Assembly: GCA_900757185.1 (NCBI GenBank)
Contig: CAAEMX010000043.1
Location: 1 to 29,358, forward strand
DNA from: an uncultured Collinsella sp.
GTDB taxonomy: Bacteria > Actinomycetota > Coriobacteriia > Coriobacteriales > Coriobacteriaceae
Length of the DNA: 29,358 nucleotides
Direction of reading: 5' to 3'
Shown piece after piece: positions 16,568-23,930 of this stretch. The number at the start of each line of letters is the position of its first letter. Within the stretch, counting starts at the first letter, position 1. The position numbers and the translations under genes were made by a program. Under the pieces are notes generated by a model that worked only from the letters and a program-made list of their open reading frames with translations, was not told the DNA's origin and did not search any database.

Positions 16568-16634
16568 AGTTGCGGTGGAATAGTTCCTGTTTGGGAGCGT
16601 GAAGCCTCTGTTTGAGAACTATTTCACCGCAACT
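16568..16634. repeat. Inverted repeat with 19-bp arms
   Basis: AGTTGCGGTGGAATAGTTC (16568-16586) and GAACTATTTCACCGCAACT (16616-16634) are complementary with one mismatch, and TGTTTG occurs just inside each arm. It lies after the first SIS gene and may act in its 3' end, but it lacks a clean T tract. Confidence 0.75.
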
Positions 16635-16647
16635 GCTAGAGCGGCAC

Positions 16648-16690
16648 TTGGGGACATTCCCTTTTTGCCGGCAGTTTGGGACACTCCTTG
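16648..16690. repeat. GGGACA-type repeat pair
   Basis: Two GGGACA cores, TTGGGGACATTCC and TTTGGGACACTCC, flank a small GCCGGC palindrome. The GGGACA core also occurs in repeats R1-R4 and at 20748, suggesting one broad family of short repeats. The boundaries are approximate. Confidence 0.4.
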
Positions 16691-16735
16691 TTTCAAGAGA
16701 TTTCCCGTTCGCCGATTTCAGTCTTGATAAATGTA

Positions 16736-16753
16736 TATAACGACTATAACGTA
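16736..16753. promoter_or_regulatory. Tandem 9-bp repeats, probable operator of regulator 2
   Basis: TATAACGAC and TATAACGTA abut directly. The complementary-strand core CGTTATA recurs before the PTS operon (18021) and before the second GntR gene (24015). A -35-like TTGATA lies at 16724-16729, so the repeats occupy the -10 region of the EamA gene promoter, a normal position for repression. Confidence 0.6.
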
Positions 16754-16791
16754 GCATGAAACATATTGGAAATAATACCGAGGAGGCTGCG

Positions 16792-17874
16792 TTGAAGAAA
16801 AGCAATCTGGGCTATGTGCTGGTGCTGATCGCCGCGCTTATGTGGGGCACCATCGGAATCTTTGTTAACGGAATATCGGCCCTGGGCGTTTCGTCTCAGA
16901 GCATGGCGGCTTTCCGTCTGCTGACCGGTGCCATCATGATGGCACCGGTTCTTGCCTTCATGGGCTGCCGTTCAAACGCCTGCGAGGGGAGGGCTGCTAC
17001 GCCCTGGGCGCTGTTTAAGGCGAGTCCCATGGAGCTCATTCCCTGCGCTCTGGTGGGTATTGTTGGACTGGCCGTCGCCAACACGTGCTATTACGAGTGC
17101 ATGGGCGAGGTGGGCATGTCCACGGCCTCGGTGCTGCTCTATACCTCGCCGGTGTTTGGCGTCATGCTCGGCCGCGTGCTTTATCGCGAGGACGTGACCC
17201 CCAACAAGCTCGTCGCCATCATCTTTAACATTGTGGGTTGCGTGCTCGCGGTGACGAGCGGGGACCTGTCCGGTTTCCATTTCTCGACTTGGGGCGTCGC
17301 GTCGGGTGTGATCGCCGGACTTTGCGGTGCGTTGCTGGCTGTGTTTAGCCGCATGGCCACCAAGACGCTGCATCCGCTGGCGGTGACGTTTTGGGGCTTT
17401 GTCTTTGGCGGATGCTTTATGGCTGTGCTTTCTGCTCCGTGGTCCGATGTAGCCGCGGCAATGTCCCCGCAGCTCATTCTGCTGTTCGCGGGCTTTGGCT
17501 TTATTCCGACGGCTCTTGCGTACATCTTCTATATGCAGGGCCTCTCTATGGACCTCGAGACGTCGAAGGTGCCGGTCGTGGCTTCGTTCGAAACCGTGGC
17601 GACCGTTCTGGTCGGTATTGGCATCTATGCCGAGTCCGCCGGCGCAATCAAGGTCCTGGGCATTGTGCTGGTGCTCGCGTCCATCCTGATCATGAACACC
17701 GACTTCTCCAAGCTGCGCAACAGTGTGTTTGTCGGTCATGTCATTGAGAGCATGACCTTTAAGCCCAACGCGTGGTGGACGGAGAAATCGCAGGACATGG
17801 ATCTGTTCCGCGAGCGCACAGGCATCACGCTGGAGCCCACCGTGCAGGAAAGCCCCTGGTACTTCGTGCGATAG
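16792..17874 (+). CDS. EamA/DMT-superfamily transporter with C-terminal cytoplasmic tail
   Basis: A 360-residue membrane protein with ten hydrophobic helices in two EamA repeats (first about 5-145, second about 160-300). It opens with GYVLVLIAALMWGTIGIFVNG, characteristic of drug/metabolite transporters, many of which export amino acids. A tail of about 50 residues follows the last helix, with Trp-rich NAWWTEKSQDMDLF, which I do not recognise. I choose TTG 16792 because GAGGAGG lies five bases before it; an in-frame ATG at 16756 lacks a ribosome site and directly abuts the operator. The shared operator with the PTS operon suggests a joint role, possibly export of the lysine or other amine released by the deglycases. 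That role is inference. Confidence 0.82.
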   Translation: MKKSNLGYVLVLIAALMWGTIGIFVNGISALGVSSQSMAAFRLLTGAIMMAPVLAFMGCRSNACEGRAATPWALFKASPMELIPCALVGIVGLAVANTCYYECMGEVGMSTASVLLYTSPVFGVMLGRVLYREDVTPNKLVAIIFNIVGCVLAVTSGDLSGFHFSTWGVASGVIAGLCGALLAVFSRMATKTLHPLAVTFWGFVFGGCFMAVLSAPWSDVAAAMSPQLILLFAGFGFIPTALAYIFYMQGLSMDLETSKVPVVASFETVATVLVGIGIYAESAGAIKVLGIVLVLASILIMNTDFSKLRNSVFVGHVIESMTFKPNAWWTEKSQDMDLFRERTGITLEPTVQESPWYFVR

Positions 17875-17989
17875 GGGGTTGCGCTCGGTGTCCGACCTGG
17901 GGTTATCCAGCCAGCGTCGGCCTACCCAGCCCCAACGTTTCAAGTACGTTAAACCCGTCAACGGTCGATTTTCACCCGCGAACGGTCTT

Positions 17990-18031
17990 TATACTAATTA
18001 GCAATATAAGCAACGTATAAGACGTTATAAT
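17990..18031. promoter_or_regulatory. Promoter/operator region of the PTS operon
   Basis: TATACT at 17990-17995 and a perfect TATAAT at 18026-18031 are two candidate -10 boxes; neither has a convincing -35. The second lies within AACGTATAAGACGTTATAATG (18012-18032), which shares GACGTTATA with the site before the second GntR gene and CGTTATA with the site before the EamA gene. Binding of that regulator would block initiation. Confidence 0.6.
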
Positions 18032-18057
18032 GACCATAACGAAAAGGAGGAGGCAAG

Positions 18058-18981
18058 ATGAATCAGATCATTCTCGCATCTCATGGCGGCCTGGCCGCAG
18101 GCGCCAAAGACACGCTCGAGATGGTTCTCGGCGACGTGTCGAACGTCCACGTCGTGTCGCTTGCTCGTGACGACAAGGAGCCCATCACCAATAAGGTGGA
18201 CGCCATGATCGCCACGTTCAACGCGGACGACACCGTCTATGTGCTGACAGATATGCTCGGCAGCTCGGTTAACAACAACATGGTCGAGCTTTCCAAGAAC
18301 GGCACGAAGTTCACGGTTGTCAGCGGTTTCAACATCCCGCTGGCGCTCACGCTCGCTATGAGCCCCGCCCCCGTCAAGGGCGCCGAGCTCGCGGCCCTCA
18401 TCAACGAGGCCCGCACCGGTCTGACCAACCCCAACGCACCGGTCGAGGTTGCTGCGGCTCCCGCCAAGAAGGCTAAGGCGCCCCGTCACAGCTCCGGTCC
18501 CGCCAAGATCGTCCTCGCGCGTCTTGACTACCGTCTGCTGCACGGCCAGGTCGTCTTTACCTGGACCACCAAGGTTCAGGCCGAGCGCATCATCGTCGTC
18601 GACAACGCTGCCGCCAACGATGACATCAAGAAGGGCGCTCTTAAGCTGGCCAAGCCCCAGGGCGTGCGCCTGAACGTCTTCACCGTCGAGCGTGCCCTCG
18701 CCAAGATGGACAAGCTCAACACCCTCGGCGAGCGCGTCATGTTCGTCTTTGGCAACACTGCCGAGATGCTGCAGTTCTGCCAGGGCTACAAGCTCGACGC
18801 CATCAACCTGGGCGCCACCGCCAACCACGACGGTGCCGATCAGGTCGGCGGCAAGGACAGCTCCGTCTTCCTCGACGCCACCCAGAAGGCCGACGTCAAC
18901 CAGCTGCTCGACATGGGCATCAAGCTCTACGTCCAGCAGACCCCTACGTATCAGAGCGTCGACATCGACGCCAAGCTGTAA
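18058..18981 (+). CDS. PTS mannose-family EIIAB component (fused)
   Basis: A 307-residue cytoplasmic phosphotransfer protein. The EIIA-Man domain (about 1-125) has the phospho-accepting H9 in ILASHGGLAAG. An Ala/Pro/Lys-rich linker (about 126-147) follows. The EIIB-Man domain (about 148-307) has its phosphohistidine H162 in RLDYRLLHGQV. Phosphate passes from HPr to H9, then H162, then to the incoming substrate. EIIC and EIID follow directly with their own ribosome sites (AAAGGAGAAGGG, AAGGAGG). The linker makes it resemble E. coli ManX, whereas Salmonella GfrA and GfrB are separate proteins. Very frequent C-ending codons suggest high expression. Given the adjacent deglycase gene, sugar-amines are more likely substrates than mannose. 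Confidence 0.92.
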   Translation: MNQIILASHGGLAAGAKDTLEMVLGDVSNVHVVSLARDDKEPITNKVDAMIATFNADDTVYVLTDMLGSSVNNNMVELSKNGTKFTVVSGFNIPLALTLAMSPAPVKGAELAALINEARTGLTNPNAPVEVAAAPAKKAKAPRHSSGPAKIVLARLDYRLLHGQVVFTWTTKVQAERIIVVDNAAANDDIKKGALKLAKPQGVRLNVFTVERALAKMDKLNTLGERVMFVFGNTAEMLQFCQGYKLDAINLGATANHDGADQVGGKDSSVFLDATQKADVNQLLDMGIKLYVQQTPTYQSVDIDAKL

Positions 18982-19017
18982 TCAACCAGGCTTTTGCCTG
19001 ACTGAAAGGAGAAGGGT

Positions 19018-19812
19018 ATGAATACGTTCATCAGTGCGGTGCTCGTCGGCCTCGTCGGCGTGTTCTGCATGTGGGACTCCCGCCTGCTCGGTCGTCTTAA
19101 CTTCGAGCAGCCCCTCGTTGGCGCTACGCTCGTCGGTCTGCTGCTGGGCGATGTGCCCACCGGCCTTGCCGTCGGTGCCGCCGTCGAGCTCGTGTCCATG
19201 GGCCTGGTGCAGGTCGGCGCCGCCGTTCCGCCCGATATGGTCCTGGGCGGCATCGTGGCCGCTGCCTTTGCGTGCCTGACCGATGCTTCCGCCGAGACCG
19301 CCATGACGATCGCCATCCCGGTCGCCGTCCTGGGTCAGCTCCTCGGCATCGTGTTCCGTTCCATCATCGCCGCCCTCACCCATGTGGCAGATAGCGCGAT
19401 CGATAACGGAAAGTTCAAGACCGCCTACCGTATGCACATCTGCGCCGGCTCCGGTCTGTACGCCGTCATGTACTTCCTGCCGATCTTCCTCGCCGTCTTT
19501 GTTGGCACCGACCTGGTTCAGGCCATCGTCAACATGGTTCCCGAGTGGCTGTCCACTGGTCTTAACGTTTCGACCAAGATCATGACCGCCTACGGCTTGG
19601 CCCTGCTGCTCACCATGATGATCAAGAAGGGTATGACTCCGTTCCTGTTCATCGGTTTCCTGCTCGCCGCTTACCTCAACCTGTCCGTCATCGCGGTCGC
19701 TCTGATCGGTGTGTGCCTGGCTGTCGTCTTCATGGGCTTCAAGTTCAACGGTTCCCATGCAGCCGCCGGTGTCGATTCCGACTACGATCCGCTCGAAGAC
19801 GACGAAGACTAA
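19018..19812 (+). CDS. PTS mannose-family EIIC component
   Basis: A 264-residue membrane subunit that, with EIID, forms the sugar translocation path. It shows the EIIC-Man/Sor pattern: an N-terminal hydrophobic helix, RLNFEQPLVGATLVGLLLGDVPTGLAVGAAVELVSMG (given by its parts: the EQPLV, GDVPTG and AAVELV motifs around 30-60), AAVPPDMVLGGI, and several further helices. The C-terminal tail is acidic (DYDPLEDDED). It starts 36 bases after the EIIAB gene and ends 13 bases before EIID, so the three are one operon. Confidence 0.92.
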   Translation: MNTFISAVLVGLVGVFCMWDSRLLGRLNFEQPLVGATLVGLLLGDVPTGLAVGAAVELVSMGLVQVGAAVPPDMVLGGIVAAAFACLTDASAETAMTIAIPVAVLGQLLGIVFRSIIAALTHVADSAIDNGKFKTAYRMHICAGSGLYAVMYFLPIFLAVFVGTDLVQAIVNMVPEWLSTGLNVSTKIMTAYGLALLLTMMIKKGMTPFLFIGFLLAAYLNLSVIAVALIGVCLAVVFMGFKFNGSHAAAGVDSDYDPLEDDED

Positions 19813-19825
19813 GGAGGAACACACT

Positions 19826-20659
19826 ATGGCAACCGCAACCAAGGACGTGTCCCTGAACAAGAAGGTCAGCCAGTTCTTCTGGCGCTCCTGGGCCATCCAG
19901 GCCTCTTGGAACTACGAGCGTCAGATGAACATGGGCTTCCTCTACGGCATGGTTCCCACGCTCGATCGCCTCTATCCGGATGAGTCCGACCCCAAGCAGC
20001 TCGCTGCTAAGAAAGAGGCTTACCACCGTCACATGGCGTTCTACAACTGCACCCCGCAGACGAGCGCTTTCATCCTGGGCCTCGCTGCCTCCATGGAGGA
20101 GGAGTACGCCAAGGATCCCGAGAACTTCGATCCCGATTCGATCAACGCGGTCAAGACCTCCCTCATGGGTCCGCTTTCCGGCATCGGTGACTCCTTCTTC
20201 CAGGGCACCATCCGCGTTATCGCCTTTGGCCTGGGCGTTCAGCTGGCTCAGCAGGGCTCCATCATGGGCCCGATCCTGGCCATGCTCATCTCCATCGTCC
20301 CCTCTGTGCTGATCACTTGGTTCGCAGCCAAGATGGGCTATCAGGGCGGCCACGAGTACCTGAGCAAGCTTCAGGGCGGCGACCTCATGGAGAAGCTCAT
20401 GTATGTCTGCGGCATCGTGGGTCTTATGTCCGTGGGCGGCATGATCGCCACGCTGATCGGCGCCACCACCCCGCTGCAGTTCGCTGAGGGCACCGTCGTG
20501 ATCCAGGACATCCTGGACGGCATGATGCCCCAGATGATCTCCCTCGGCCTCACCGGCCTTATGTACTGGCTCATCAAGAAGAACGTCAACACCGGTTGGC
20601 TTCTCGTGATCGCCATCGTGGGCGGCATCGCCCTCTCCGCGGCCGGCATCCTGGCCTAG
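19826..20659 (+). CDS. PTS mannose-family EIID component
   Basis: A 277-residue EIID subunit. The start is ATG 19826 after AAGGAGG; longer frames upstream overlap the EIIC gene and are rejected. Family features include WAIQASWNYERQMNMGFLYGM near residues 22-42, KKEAYHRHMAFYNCTPQTSAFILG, MEEEYAKDP, and SLMGPLSGIGDSFFQGT, the conserved EIID core, followed by C-terminal membrane helices. It works with EIIC in transport. The second SIS-domain gene follows 199 bases downstream, with two hairpins but no clear T-tract terminator between, so transcription may continue into it. Confidence 0.93.
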   Translation: MATATKDVSLNKKVSQFFWRSWAIQASWNYERQMNMGFLYGMVPTLDRLYPDESDPKQLAAKKEAYHRHMAFYNCTPQTSAFILGLAASMEEEYAKDPENFDPDSINAVKTSLMGPLSGIGDSFFQGTIRVIAFGLGVQLAQQGSIMGPILAMLISIVPSVLITWFAAKMGYQGGHEYLSKLQGGDLMEKLMYVCGIVGLMSVGGMIATLIGATTPLQFAEGTVVIQDILDGMMPQMISLGLTGLMYWLIKKNVNTGWLLVIAIVGGIALSAAGILA

Positions 20660-20693
20660 TCGCGACTAAGCGCCTAACCGCTTTCCCCCGGGG

Positions 20694-20724
20694 GCCTGCC
20701 TGGCATCCCATACCCCAGGCAGGC
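20694..20724 (+). other. Hairpin without T tract in the PTS-SIS intergenic region
   Basis: GCCTGCCTGG (20694-20703) pairs perfectly with CCAGGCAGGC (20715-20724) around an 11-base loop. TTCCATCCCC follows rather than a T run, so it is more likely an mRNA processing or stabilising hairpin, or a leaky terminator, than a strong stop. Confidence 0.55.
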
Positions 20725-20738
20725 TTCCATCCCCAAAA

Positions 20739-20767
20739 TGCGACAAAGGGACAGTTCCTTTGTCGCA
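20739..20767. repeat. Perfect 11-bp inverted repeat with GGGACA-type centre
   Basis: TGCGACAAAGG and CCTTTGTCGCA flank GACAGTT. The junction reads GGGACAGTTCC, like the other GGGACA repeats in the window. It sits in the leader of the second SIS gene. Confidence 0.75.
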
Positions 20768-20858
20768 TCCTCAACGGGCCGGCGACTCGGTCCAAACCAC
20801 GGTAACCCTGCGAGCGCCCGGCAATGTGGCGCCGCAAAAATCGAAAGGAATGTGTCAG

Positions 20859-21842
20859 ATGTACGAGATCGACCTTAACCTCCCTAAGCAGATCGTCGCT
20901 GACGTCCTGTCCAACCACGAGATCCACAGCGTCGCCTTCGTCGGCTGCGGCGCTTCCATGTCCGACCTTTACCCCGCCAAGTACTTCCTGGCCAACAACA
21001 CGGACAAGCTGAACGTTCAGATCTTCACCGCTAACGAGTTCAACTACGACACGCCCTCCTGGGTCAACGAGCACACCTTCGTGATCACCTGCTCCCTCGG
21101 TGGCTCCACGCCCGAGACCGTCGAGGCCAACAAGACCGCCAAGAAGCACAACTGCCCGGTCGTCTCCCTCACCAACAAGGCTGGCTCCGCTCTGACCGTC
21201 GACGCCGACCACGTCATCGTTCACGGCTTCCACGCCAACTACGCTGCCAAGTGCGAGAAGCCCGGCTATGCTATCGCTCTTGCTCTCGAGATCCTTCAGC
21301 AGACCGAGGGCTATGACCACTACGAGGACATGATCACCGGTCTCACCAACATCTTCGATCTCTGCGAGAACGCCGCTCAGCACTGCAAGAAGCTCGCCAA
21401 GAAGTTCGCCGAGGACTTCAAGGACGATAAGATGATCTACTTCATGGCTTCCGGTGCCTCCGAGAAGATGGCTTATTCTCACGCCGCCTTCCTGTTCACC
21501 GAGATGCAGTGGATCGACGCCGCCGCCTACAACACCGGCGAGTACTTCCACGGCCCGTTCGAGGTTTCCACCGAGGGTAAGCCCTACGTCTTCTTCATGT
21601 CCGATGGCGCCACCCGTCCGATGGACGCCCGCGCCCTCACCTTCCTTGAGCGCATGGGCGCCAAGGTCGCTCTGATCGACTCCAAGGACTACGGCCTGGC
21701 TGACGCCGTGCCCGCGAGCGTCATCACCTACTTCAACCCGCTGCTGCACCTCGCCGTTATGCGTGAGTACGGCAACCAGATCGCCGAGGCCCGTCAGCAC
21801 CCGCTGACCATGCGTCGCTACATGTGGAAGCTTTCCTACTAA
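20859..21842 (+). CDS. SIS-domain protein 2, probable Amadori-product 6-phosphate deglycase
   Basis: A 327-residue double-SIS enzyme. The first SIS domain has VGCGASMSD and the canonical phosphate loop SLGGSTPET. The second has the Glu/His pair E215 and H231 (MQW...GEYFHGPFE). It ends RRYMWKLSY, nearly identical to the end of SIS protein 1. The family converts the phosphorylated Amadori compound delivered by the PTS into a hexose 6-phosphate and an amine. I choose ATG 20859, ten bases after GAAAGG; an in-frame ATG at 20850 is too close to that site. Codon use is strongly biased to AAG, TCC and CGT/CGC, as in the PTS genes upstream, so it probably belongs functionally to that operon. A strong terminator follows. 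Substrate identity is inferred only. Confidence 0.85.
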   Translation: MYEIDLNLPKQIVADVLSNHEIHSVAFVGCGASMSDLYPAKYFLANNTDKLNVQIFTANEFNYDTPSWVNEHTFVITCSLGGSTPETVEANKTAKKHNCPVVSLTNKAGSALTVDADHVIVHGFHANYAAKCEKPGYAIALALEILQQTEGYDHYEDMITGLTNIFDLCENAAQHCKKLAKKFAEDFKDDKMIYFMASGASEKMAYSHAAFLFTEMQWIDAAAYNTGEYFHGPFEVSTEGKPYVFFMSDGATRPMDARALTFLERMGAKVALIDSKDYGLADAVPASVITYFNPLLHLAVMREYGNQIAEARQHPLTMRRYMWKLSY

Positions 21843-21876
21843 TCACAAGTAAGTAGACCTTACGGGTTGATTGAGA

Positions 21877-21908
21877 GGGGATGGGGTTTGCGCCCCGTCC
21901 CCTTTTTT
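21877..21908 (+). terminator. Rho-independent terminator of the PTS-SIS operon
   Basis: A perfect 10-bp stem, GGGGATGGGG / CCCCGTCCCC allowing G-T, around TTTGCG is followed by TTTTTT. Confidence 0.92.
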
Positions 21909-21943
21909 GCTCTGGGGAGGGCGTGTTCGTCGTTCCATAAAAC

Positions 21944-21988
21944 CCCAGATAAAACCTACCAAAATAAACCTGTCCCTTTTTGGCAGGT
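21944..21988 (+). repeat. REP-like hairpin repeat, copy R2
   Basis: CCCAGATAAAACCTACC is followed by AAAATAAACCTGTCCC and TTTTTGGCAGGT. The arms CCTACCAAAA/TTTTGGCAGG form a hairpin. It lies directly before the ribosome site of the HAD gene and is inverted relative to copy R3 at the other end of that gene. Confidence 0.85.
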
Positions 21989-22002
21989 GGGAGGAGATGC
22001 GT

Positions 22003-22632
22003 ATGATCAAGGCAGTGCTGTTTGACATGGACGGCGTGCTGGTCGATACCGAGTGGTTCTACAACCGTCGCCGCGTGGCGTTTATGGAAGAGAAGGGGTT
22101 CCACTTTGACGAGATTCCCGATCTTTCGGGGTCTAACGAGCCCGCCATTTGGGAGGCGCTGGTGCCCGACGATGTTGAGCTGCGCGAGCGCTTGCGCGTG
22201 GAGTACAAGCAGGTCTACAGCCCGGACCATCCCGTTCCGTATGCCGAGCTGCTCAACGAGCAGACGGAGCCGGTGATACGTGAACTGCACGAGCGCGGCG
22301 TGAAATGTGCCATCGCGAGCTCGTCCTATCGCGAGCTCATTGACGAGCTGGTGGAAATTGCCGGTATCGCCGACGTGCTGGACTACACCATCAGCGGTCA
22401 CGAGTGCAGTGCGTTTAAGCCCGACCCCGAGATCTACCTGCGTGCCATGGAGGCGCTGGGGGTGGAGCCTGCCGAGTGCCTGGTTATCGAGGACTCGCCT
22501 TTGGGCATCGAGGCCGGCAAGCGCTCCGGCGCCCGCGTCCTGGCGCTGCGCCCGCACGAGGGCGTCAACCTGGACCAGTCCGCCGCCGACGTCGTCATCG
22601 ACAACCTGACCGACATCCTACCTGCCATTTAG
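22003..22632 (+). CDS. HAD-superfamily hydrolase, beta-phosphoglucomutase-like
   Basis: A 209-residue cytoplasmic HAD subfamily IA phosphatase or phosphoglucomutase-like enzyme. Motif I is FDMDGV with D8 (nucleophile) and D10, motif II is ASSS around S106, motif III is K139-P140, and motif IV is EDS with E163/D164. The helical cap lies at about 15-90. I choose ATG 22003, six bases after GGGAGGAG; an ATG at 21997 abuts that site. The gene sits exactly between inverted copies of a REP-like repeat, and its last residues (PAI) and stop lie inside copy R3. It might dephosphorylate or isomerise sugar phosphates from the neighbouring pathway, but nothing in the sequence ties it to that. Confidence 0.87.
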   Translation: MIKAVLFDMDGVLVDTEWFYNRRRVAFMEEKGFHFDEIPDLSGSNEPAIWEALVPDDVELRERLRVEYKQVYSPDHPVPYAELLNEQTEPVIRELHERGVKCAIASSSYRELIDELVEIAGIADVLDYTISGHECSAFKPDPEIYLRAMEALGVEPAECLVIEDSPLGIEAGKRSGARVLALRPHEGVNLDQSAADVVIDNLTDILPAI

Positions 22633-22664
22633 GGACAGGTTTATTTTGGCAGGTTTTATCTGGG
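22621..22664 (-). repeat. REP-like hairpin repeat, copy R3
   Basis: The reverse complement of the R2 type: CCTGCCATTTAGGGACAGG followed by TTTATTTTGGCAGGTTTTATCTGGG. The arms CCTGCC/GGCAGG pair perfectly. It contains the stop codon of the HAD gene. Confidence 0.85.
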
Positions 22665-22678
22665 CAAACGCCGAATTT

Positions 22679-22717
22679 GCCGTGAAGGGACCGCTCTCTT
22701 CACGGCGTTTTTCTTTT
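22679..22717 (+). terminator. Rho-independent terminator after the HAD gene
   Basis: GCCGTGAAG (22679-22687) and CTTCACGGC (22698-22706) form a 9-bp perfect stem, followed by GTTTTTCTTTT. Confidence 0.9.
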
Positions 22718-22761
22718 GAGCGGCCTCACGGTCCTTCTGATGGTTGTCGAGAGAGGGTGAA

Positions 22762-22793
22762 TTGAAGCGCCCCCGTACGCTCCATGCTACAAT
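22762..22793 (+). promoter_or_regulatory. Probable promoter of the YitT-family gene
   Basis: An extended -10, TGCTACAAT (22785-22793), lies 45 bases before the GTG start. The nearest -35-like hexamer is TTGAAG at 22762-22767 with a long 20-bp spacer, so the extended -10 may be the main determinant. Confidence 0.5.
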
Positions 22794-22838
22794 CGCGGGC
22801 ACGCCTCACAACTATATCTGCCTTCGAAAGGAGCCTAC

Positions 22839-23846
22839 GTGGCGAACGCCATCGATCAGCTCACGGACCGCGTGCTCGTGCTCGGCCGCCTCACCATCGT
22901 TCGCCGTGCCATTACTGCCGTGGCGGTCACCATTTCCGCCGTTCTCCAGACATTTCTGATCCAGGCGTTCATTCAACCCGCCGACCTGCTTCCGAGCGGT
23001 CTCACCGGCGTCGCGGTCCTACTCGATCGCGTTACCTCGCTTGGCGGCGTTCACATCGACATCTCGCTCGGTATGCTTGCGCTCAACATCCCCGTGGCGC
23101 TCCTATGCTGGAGCGGCATTAGCAAGCGCTTCGTCATCTTCTCGATGATGCAGGTCGTGCTCTCGTCGCTGTTCCTCAACGTCTTTCACTTCGCCCCGTT
23201 TTTGGGCGACAAGATCATGCTCATCATTTTTGGCGGCGTGGTCTCGGGTCTGGGCGCTGCCATCGCGCTCAAGTCCGGCGCATCCACCGGCGGCACCGAC
23301 TTTATCGCGCTGTGGGTCTCCAACCACACGGGCAAGACCATCTGGGGCGTCATCTTTGGTTTCAACTGCTTTATCCTGGCGATCTTTGGTTTTATGTTTG
23401 GCTGGGACAAGGCGGCGTACTCCATCGTGTTCCAGTTTATTTCGACCAAGACCATCGACAGCTTCTATCGTCGCTACGATCGCGTGACGCTGCAGATCAC
23501 GACGCGCAAGGCGGACGAGGTCATGACCGCCTATGTTGACCATTTTCAGCATGGCATTAGCTGCGCCGAGGTCATCGGCGGATACAGCCGCGAGAAGATG
23601 TACCTGCTGCACGCCGTTGTCTCGACCTACGAGAGTCAGGACATCATCAAGCTGGTGTGCGACGTTGATCCAGACGCCGTGATCAACGTATTCCACACGC
23701 TCAACTTTGTGGGCGGCTGGTGGGGTGGTCATGTCGACGAGCCCATGCCCACGGCCGTTCCCGATCCCGACAAGCCCGCACGCATGGCCAGCAGGCAGGC
23801 GCGCCTCAGCGAGCAGGACAGCCTGCAGCAGGACGACGGCAGGTAG
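22839..23846 (+). CDS. YitT family (DUF161/DUF2179) membrane protein
   Basis: A 335-residue member of the YitT family, whose function is not established. About five hydrophobic helices lie between residues 20 and 205, with SGLTGVAVLLDR and LKSGASTGGTDFIALWV as family landmarks. A soluble C-terminal domain of about 80 residues (from about 215, ITTRKADEVMTAYVDHFQHG) corresponds to DUF2179, which folds like a small-molecule-binding domain. The final 35 residues are polar and Gln/Asp-rich. The start is GTG with GAAAGGAG upstream. It is a single-gene unit with its own promoter and a strong terminator, and I see no sign that it belongs to the sugar-amine system. Confidence 0.88.
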   Translation: MANAIDQLTDRVLVLGRLTIVRRAITAVAVTISAVLQTFLIQAFIQPADLLPSGLTGVAVLLDRVTSLGGVHIDISLGMLALNIPVALLCWSGISKRFVIFSMMQVVLSSLFLNVFHFAPFLGDKIMLIIFGGVVSGLGAAIALKSGASTGGTDFIALWVSNHTGKTIWGVIFGFNCFILAIFGFMFGWDKAAYSIVFQFISTKTIDSFYRRYDRVTLQITTRKADEVMTAYVDHFQHGISCAEVIGGYSREKMYLLHAVVSTYESQDIIKLVCDVDPDAVINVFHTLNFVGGWWGGHVDEPMPTAVPDPDKPARMASRQARLSEQDSLQQDDGR

Positions 23847-23887
23847 GGTATTGGCATTTTGCCGGCCTGGCGCAACCCTTCCGAACG

Positions 23888-23930
23888 AGCCCCTCGAAAG
23901 CCTCGTTGCTTTCGAGGGGCTTTCGTTTTC
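23888..23930 (+). terminator. Rho-independent terminator after the YitT-family gene
   Basis: AGCCCCTCGAAAGC and GCTTTCGAGGGGCT form a 14-bp perfect stem around CTCGTT, followed by TTCGTTTT. Confidence 0.93.

Noticed and set aside
16756..16791. ATG start for the EamA transporter
   Set aside because: It directly abuts the presumed operator and has no ribosome site; the TTG at 16792 has GAGGAGG at ideal distance.
18058..20659. A mannose or sorbose uptake PTS
   Set aside because: The family alone would allow it, but the neighbouring SIS deglycases and the shared motif make sugar-amine uptake more likely. Mannose cannot be strictly excluded from sequence.
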